Source of the DNA: Bacillota bacterium | Lineage (GTDB): Bacteria; Bacillota; Bacilli; Bacillales_A; Planococcaceae | DNA length: 64,000 nucleotides | Reading direction: 5' to 3' | Assembly: GCA_018816185.1 (NCBI GenBank) | Contig: JAHIWI010000008.1 | Span: forward strand, 62,001-126,000 | Shown here: piece after piece, positions 60,351 to 64,000 of the stretch | Layout of the letters: each line of letters begins with the position of its first letter | Position numbering within the stretch: position 1 is the first letter of the stretch | Made by a program: the position numbers and the translations under genes | Notes under the pieces: generated by a model | Databases searched by the model: none | The model's input: only the letters and a program-made list of their open reading frames with translations | Told to the model about the DNA's origin: nothing

Positions 60351-62723
60351 ATGTGGGAAATGGTGTCGTTAGACATGTACCAAACCTTTATTGAAAACAG
60401 TCTTGATGCAATTGTATTAATCCCATTAAACGGAGATGCAATTGAAATGAACCAAGCTGTTTTTCATATGTTTGGCTACACAAAAGAAGAGTTGAAATCA
60501 AAAAAATACTCGGATATGTTACTTCCCACTCACATGGAGATGGTGATGAAACAAATTGAGCTAGCTTTACAAGGGACAAGCAATACGTTTAAAGCAGAAG
60601 CCCAACATAAAAATGGGAAATTGTTTCACATTCAAGTAACCCTAAATCCATTAATAGAAGATGGACAAGTAAAAGGTGTTTTTTGTGTTGCTCGAAATAT
60701 AACGGAACTTGTTACTATGAGGGAAACTTTAACTGAAACGACAGATCGACTAAGTGCCTTATTTGAGTCCACAGCGGATGCGATTGAAATTCTTGATTTA
60801 GAAGGACATGTAATAGATGTCAATCCTGCATTTGAGGGATTGTACGGATGGTCTATTGATGAAATCAAGGGTGAATTTTTGCCGACTATTCCGCAAAATA
60901 GATTTTTGGAAGCCAAAAGCTTAATTGAACAAATTAAGGCAGGCAATCCTGTCGTCCAATATGAAATTGTTTGTGTAAAAAAGAATGAGGAATTACTAGA
61001 AATTAGTCTTACTTTGTCACCGATACATAATAAGAACGGCGATCTTGTAGGGTTTTCTGGGATCACTCGAGATATTTCCAAGCGTAAAAATCTTGAACGT
61101 TTATTAAAAATTAGTGAAGAACGATATCGAAAATTGGTTGAATTGTCTCCAACAGGTATAGTGGTGCATCGAAATAATGAAATACTGTATGCAAATGATG
61201 CGGTACAAAAATTATTTGCAGTAGACAATGCTGTAGGAAGTTCTATTTTCGATTACATCCATCCACGTTTTCAAGAATTTACTGAGTTACGATTATCTCG
61301 TATAGCAGAAGGTTCTCCCATTGAGTTTGTTAATTTGAAGTTAGTTGGAAAAGATGGCGAACATCTTTACGCCAATATTGGGACTATGAAAATACCTTAT
61401 GACAATGAAACAGCCTATTTAGCGATGTTTCATGATGTAACTGAATATAAAAAAATGAAAAGAGACTTACAAGAGAGTCGAAATTCTTATAGTGAATTAT
61501 TGAAAATGTCTCCATTACCTATTTATGTTCAGTGTGAAGGCATTATCAAATATATGAACGAAGCAGGGGCAAAAGCATTGGGCTATAACCATCCGAAAGA
61601 GTTAATTGGTAAGTCCATTTTAGATTTTTACCATCCTGATTCCCGTCAAAAGGTAGAAGAACGTATGAAACGTGCCTTCCTCCACGGATTTGATGAAGAT
61701 GATCGGTTTGAGCATCAAATGATTCGAGCAAATGGTACAGAATTTGCGACTGAAGTGTCAGCTACAGTCACTAAGTTCTTTGGCTCACCAGCTATACAAG
61801 TTATTTTCAGAGATATCACGGATCGTAAACAGGCAGAGGAAGCTCTTCGTGCAAGCGAAGAAAATTATCGATTAATGGCAGATAACATGACGGACTTAGT
61901 CTCAATTGTTGATGAGTCAGGTCTTATGAGATATGCTTCACCATCTCATTTAGCAGTTCTTGGTCACTCGCCCGATTTTTATTTAGGCAAGAGTGCTTTT
62001 GAAGTCGTTCATCCTGAGGATTTACCCTATATGATGTCAGAGTTCGAACAAATTCTTCGTTCCAATGAAAGTCGAGTTGCGGAATTTAGACATAAGCATG
62101 CAGATGGTAGCTGGATATGGGTAGAAGCAAAAGGAAAAATATTCATGGATCAAAAAACATTGGAGAGACGAATTATTATCGTTTCTCGGGATGTAATGGA
62201 AAGAAAAACCTTACAAGAAAAACTAAATCATATGGCTTATCATGATGCATTGACAGATTTACCGAATCGAATGTACTTCCAAGACAAAGTGGAAGAGACC
62301 ATAAAGCATAGTTTAAAGAACAATGAGATGTTTGCGTTGTTATATATGGATTTGGACAAGTTTAAGGATATTAATGACCAATATGGACATGCGATTGGCG
62401 ATCAGGTATTAATTCAATTTGCTGAAAAAGTGCAAACTTGTTTAAGGAAAACAGACACGATTGCTCGACAGGGCGGAGATGAATTTACCTTATTAATACC
62501 AAATATTAATGAAGAAAATGATGCTGTTGTCTGTGCTGAGCGAATTTTAGAGTTATTTGATGAGCCGTGGGAAGTTAGAGGTCATTTAATTCAAACATCT
62601 ACGAGTATTGGGATCGCCTATTATCCGCAGACTGGAAACGATTATATTGAAATTTTAAAACATGCAGATATGGCGATGTATGATTCGAAACAACAAGGAA
62701 AAAACCGAATGAGCATCAGTTGA
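60351..62723 (+). CDS. Five-PAS diguanylate cyclase
   Basis: 790 residues from the ATG 11 bases after GGAGGAGG. Five PAS domains in a row (about residues 10-120, 135-250, 260-370, 385-500, 510-625), each with the small-molecule pocket pattern (for example DAIEILDLEGHVIDVNPAFEGLYG, LVSIVDESGLMRYASPSH), then a GGDEF domain (about 630-785). GGDEF is intact (RQGGDEF) and the inhibitory site RxxD (RKTD) lies five residues before it, so product feedback is expected. No EAL or membrane helix. It makes c-di-GMP on cytoplasmic signal. No partner gene next to it. Confidence 0.85.
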   Translation: MWEMVSLDMYQTFIENSLDAIVLIPLNGDAIEMNQAVFHMFGYTKEELKSKKYSDMLLPTHMEMVMKQIELALQGTSNTFKAEAQHKNGKLFHIQVTLNPLIEDGQVKGVFCVARNITELVTMRETLTETTDRLSALFESTADAIEILDLEGHVIDVNPAFEGLYGWSIDEIKGEFLPTIPQNRFLEAKSLIEQIKAGNPVVQYEIVCVKKNEELLEISLTLSPIHNKNGDLVGFSGITRDISKRKNLERLLKISEERYRKLVELSPTGIVVHRNNEILYANDAVQKLFAVDNAVGSSIFDYIHPRFQEFTELRLSRIAEGSPIEFVNLKLVGKDGEHLYANIGTMKIPYDNETAYLAMFHDVTEYKKMKRDLQESRNSYSELLKMSPLPIYVQCEGIIKYMNEAGAKALGYNHPKELIGKSILDFYHPDSRQKVEERMKRAFLHGFDEDDRFEHQMIRANGTEFATEVSATVTKFFGSPAIQVIFRDITDRKQAEEALRASEENYRLMADNMTDLVSIVDESGLMRYASPSHLAVLGHSPDFYLGKSAFEVVHPEDLPYMMSEFEQILRSNESRVAEFRHKHADGSWIWVEAKGKIFMDQKTLERRIIIVSRDVMERKTLQEKLNHMAYHDALTDLPNRMYFQDKVEETIKHSLKNNEMFALLYMDLDKFKDINDQYGHAIGDQVLIQFAEKVQTCLRKTDTIARQGGDEFTLLIPNINEENDAVVCAERILELFDEPWEVRGHLIQTSTSIGIAYYPQTGNDYIEILKHADMAMYDSKQQGKNRMSIS

Positions 62724-62750
62724 ATGTTTTATTAGAAAAATAAATACAAG

Positions 62751-62823
62751 AAAAAACGCTTAAAATAGTTCGATTTAAGATGGATTAGCCTCCTTAAAAT
62801 CAAACTTTTTGAGCGTTTTTTAT
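62751..62823 (+). terminator. Terminator of the diguanylate cyclase gene
   Basis: AAAAAACGCT and GAGCGTTTTTT ends with a long imperfect stem (TAAAATAGTT...AAACTTTT) in between. Confidence 0.65.
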
Positions 62824-62862
62824 TACAATAGACTCAGATTGGTCAATTATTAGAAAATTCAG

Positions 62863-62892
62863 TTGACTACTAAACTTGTAAACGTTTACAAT
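62863..62892 (+). promoter_or_regulatory. Promoter of the acyl-CoA synthetase gene
   Basis: TTGACT (62863-62868), 18-base spacer, TACAAT (62887-62892). Transcription would start near 62899. The cre box overlaps the -10. Confidence 0.65.
62877..62890. promoter_or_regulatory. CcpA catabolite-responsive element (cre)
   Basis: TGTAAACGTTTACA, a perfect palindrome that fits the cre consensus TGnAAnCGnWWnCA. It covers the spacer and -10 box, so CcpA would repress when preferred sugars are available. Confidence 0.75.
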
Positions 62893-62922
62893 CAAAGAGT
62901 TATTTCATAATAAGATTTAAAT

Positions 62923-62936
62923 TGAGCGAACGCTCA
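62923..62936. promoter_or_regulatory. Candidate TetR-family (FadR-like) operator
   Basis: TGAGCGAACGCTCA, 6-2-6 inverted repeat, about 25 bases past the inferred transcription start. The form suits a TetR-type fatty-acid regulator as at other acyl-CoA synthetase genes, though B. subtilis FadR uses TGAATGA-type arms. The actual regulator is not in the window. Confidence 0.5.
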
Positions 62937-62976
62937 GTCGAAGAAGAATGATCAATATGATTGGGAGGAATGGAAA

Positions 62977-64000
62977 TTGACTTTTGAAAATTTACTAGCA
63001 CCCGAACAATATAATATAACTTCAGAATTAGAACAGTACAAAAATGATGATACAAGGATAGCTATTCGTTGGATTGATGATGCGGATAATAGAAGAGATA
63101 TTTCATACAAAGAGTTAATAGAAAAAACAAATCAATATGCACAAGCCTTATTAAAACTTGGAATTAAAAAAGGTGACCGCTTAATGATCATTCTTCCAAG
63201 AATTCCAGAGGCATACATGACATACCTAGCTTGTTTAAGAGCAGGGATTGTCGCCATTCCATGTTCAGAAATGCTGCGAAAAAAAGATTTACTATATCGC
63301 ATGCATCATTCGGGAGCAAAAGGAATTGTTGCACACTACAAAACCACTGCTGAAACGAACTCTATTGAGGAAGATGTCGAAGCTTTACATAATAAGTTGA
63401 TCGTTGGCGGAAAAGAAGACGGTTGGCAATCTTTTGAAGATTTGGCGGGACACGAAAGTACATCTTTTGAAGCTGTAGACACACATCGTGAGGATATGGC
63501 TTTTCTATCTTATACCTCCGGCACAACTGGAAATCCTAAAGGCGCCGTTCATGTTCATGGATGGGGATATGCTCACGTTCGTACGGCTGCCACTCAATGG
63601 TTAGGTGTTAAAAGTGGAGATATCGTTTGGGCAACGGCAGCACCTGGTTGGCAAAAATGGATTTGGAGTCCTTTCTTATCAACAATAACTTTAGGCGCGA
63701 CTGCATTAGTTTATAATGGTGCATTCGATCCTCTTAAGTATTTAAGTATTTTAAAAGAAGAAAAAGTGAATGTTTTATGTTGTACACCAACTGAATATCG
63801 AATTATAGCCAAAGTAGAAAACTTGAATTCGTATGAATTAAAAAATCTGCGAAGTGCTGTATCTGCTGGTGAACCTCTAAATAGACAAGTCATTGAAGCT
63901 TTCCAAAACGCATTTGGCGTTAATGTTCGAGATGGCTATGGTCAAACTGAAAATACATTACTAGTTGGAACTCTTCAAAACATGGAAGTGAAGCCCGGAT
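62977..64000 (+). CDS. Acyl-CoA synthetase (AMP-binding), N-terminal part, truncated by the window
   Basis: 341 codons from a TTG with GGGAGGAATGGAAA, running off the right edge with no stop. Start TFENLLAPEQYNI; P-loop SYTSGTTGNPKGAVH and the motif DGYGQTENT belong to the AMP-binding superfamily (medium-chain acyl-CoA synthetase, MbmA/YtcI-like). It activates a fatty acid to acyl-CoA. The promoter carries a cre box and a TetR-type palindrome, giving control by carbon source and probably by acyl-CoA. Confidence 0.85.
   Translation, partial: MTFENLLAPEQYNITSELEQYKNDDTRIAIRWIDDADNRRDISYKELIEKTNQYAQALLKLGIKKGDRLMIILPRIPEAYMTYLACLRAGIVAIPCSEMLRKKDLLYRMHHSGAKGIVAHYKTTAETNSIEEDVEALHNKLIVGGKEDGWQSFEDLAGHESTSFEAVDTHREDMAFLSYTSGTTGNPKGAVHVHGWGYAHVRTAATQWLGVKSGDIVWATAAPGWQKWIWSPFLSTITLGATALVYNGAFDPLKYLSILKEEKVNVLCCTPTEYRIIAKVENLNSYELKNLRSAVSAGEPLNRQVIEAFQNAFGVNVRDGYGQTENTLLVGTLQNMEVKPG

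Noticed and set aside
60632..61228. 198-codon frame antisense to the diguanylate cyclase
   Set aside because: Shadow of PAS repeats; no start signal.

Overview
The window looks like a chromosomal segment of a low-GC Gram-positive member of the Bacillales, most likely the family Planococcaceae (Sporosarcina, Paenisporosarcina or Psychrobacillus-like). This rests on AGGAGG-type ribosome binding sites with frequent GTG/TTG starts, Bacillus-type gene sets (tcyABC, des-desK-desR, yumC, ykvI, degV, pepF, YvrJ/DUF1659/DUF2922), lipoprotein-type solute-binding proteins and recognisable TnrA/GlnR and CcpA boxes. The genus is inference. I saw no rRNA, tRNA, CRISPR array, prophage or intact insertion sequence. 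Most of the window is ordinary core and accessory metabolism in short operons closed by good terminators.

Layout. 1-4.6 kb: end of an amino-acid ABC operon, a rhodanese lipoprotein behind a CsoR/CstR-like box, an HrtBA-type heme-efflux ABC pair, a MITE-like palindromic element and the small YvrJ/DUF2922/DUF1659 genes. 4.7-9.2 kb: signal peptidase I, small enzymes, an AraC/GyrI-type regulator broken by an in-frame stop, and small membrane proteins. 9.2-9.6 kb: two 98-bp copies of a 21-bp tandem array. 9.7-16.3 kb: proline dehydrogenase, oxidoreductases, a divergent HxlR/MFS pair and DegV. 16.3-24.1 kb: a recombinase-fold protein lacking its catalytic residues, SulP plus universal stress protein, a second 21-bp array, TrhO, YkvI, an M50-like protein with HQLGH instead of HExxH, a DJ-1/PfpI protein and ferredoxin-NADP reductase. 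24.3-30 kb: flavoprotein, YczE-like protein, a yybP-ykoY (Mn2+) riboswitch ahead of a small protein-kinase-like gene, and an Lrp/EamA divergent pair. 30-37.4 kb: oligoendopeptidase F, acyl-CoA dehydrogenase, the tcyABC cystine importer and a Na+/Ca2+ exchanger.

37.6-39.8 kb holds two unrecognised secreted proteins in tandem, one with four exact-period 46-residue repeats. 40.2-43.1 kb is the cold-shock membrane-fluidity module (desaturase, DesK, DesR). 43.4-53.5 kb: fumarase, oxidoreductase, glutamate dehydrogenase, small proteins, mini-catalase, FMN reductase, Ca2+/H+ antiporter and a lone squalene/phytoene synthase. 53.5-55.3 kb: glnK-amtB with two TnrA/GlnR boxes flanking the promoter. 56.3-58.8 kb: a four-gene operon with a glutathionylspermidine-synthase-like ATP-grasp ligase, a Gly-rich-tailed lipoprotein, a DUF350 membrane protein and an unknown protein, resembling the enterobacterial yjfKLMC/ygiBC arrangement. 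59-64 kb: AlaX-type editing protein, a five-PAS diguanylate cyclase, and an acyl-CoA synthetase (truncated by the window end) behind a cre site and a second palindrome.

The most promising under-described items are the ATP-grasp/lipoprotein operon, the Mn2+ riboswitch controlling a kinase-like gene, the helically phased 21-bp intergenic arrays at two loci, the secreted repeat-protein pair, and two enzyme-fold proteins that lost catalytic residues.
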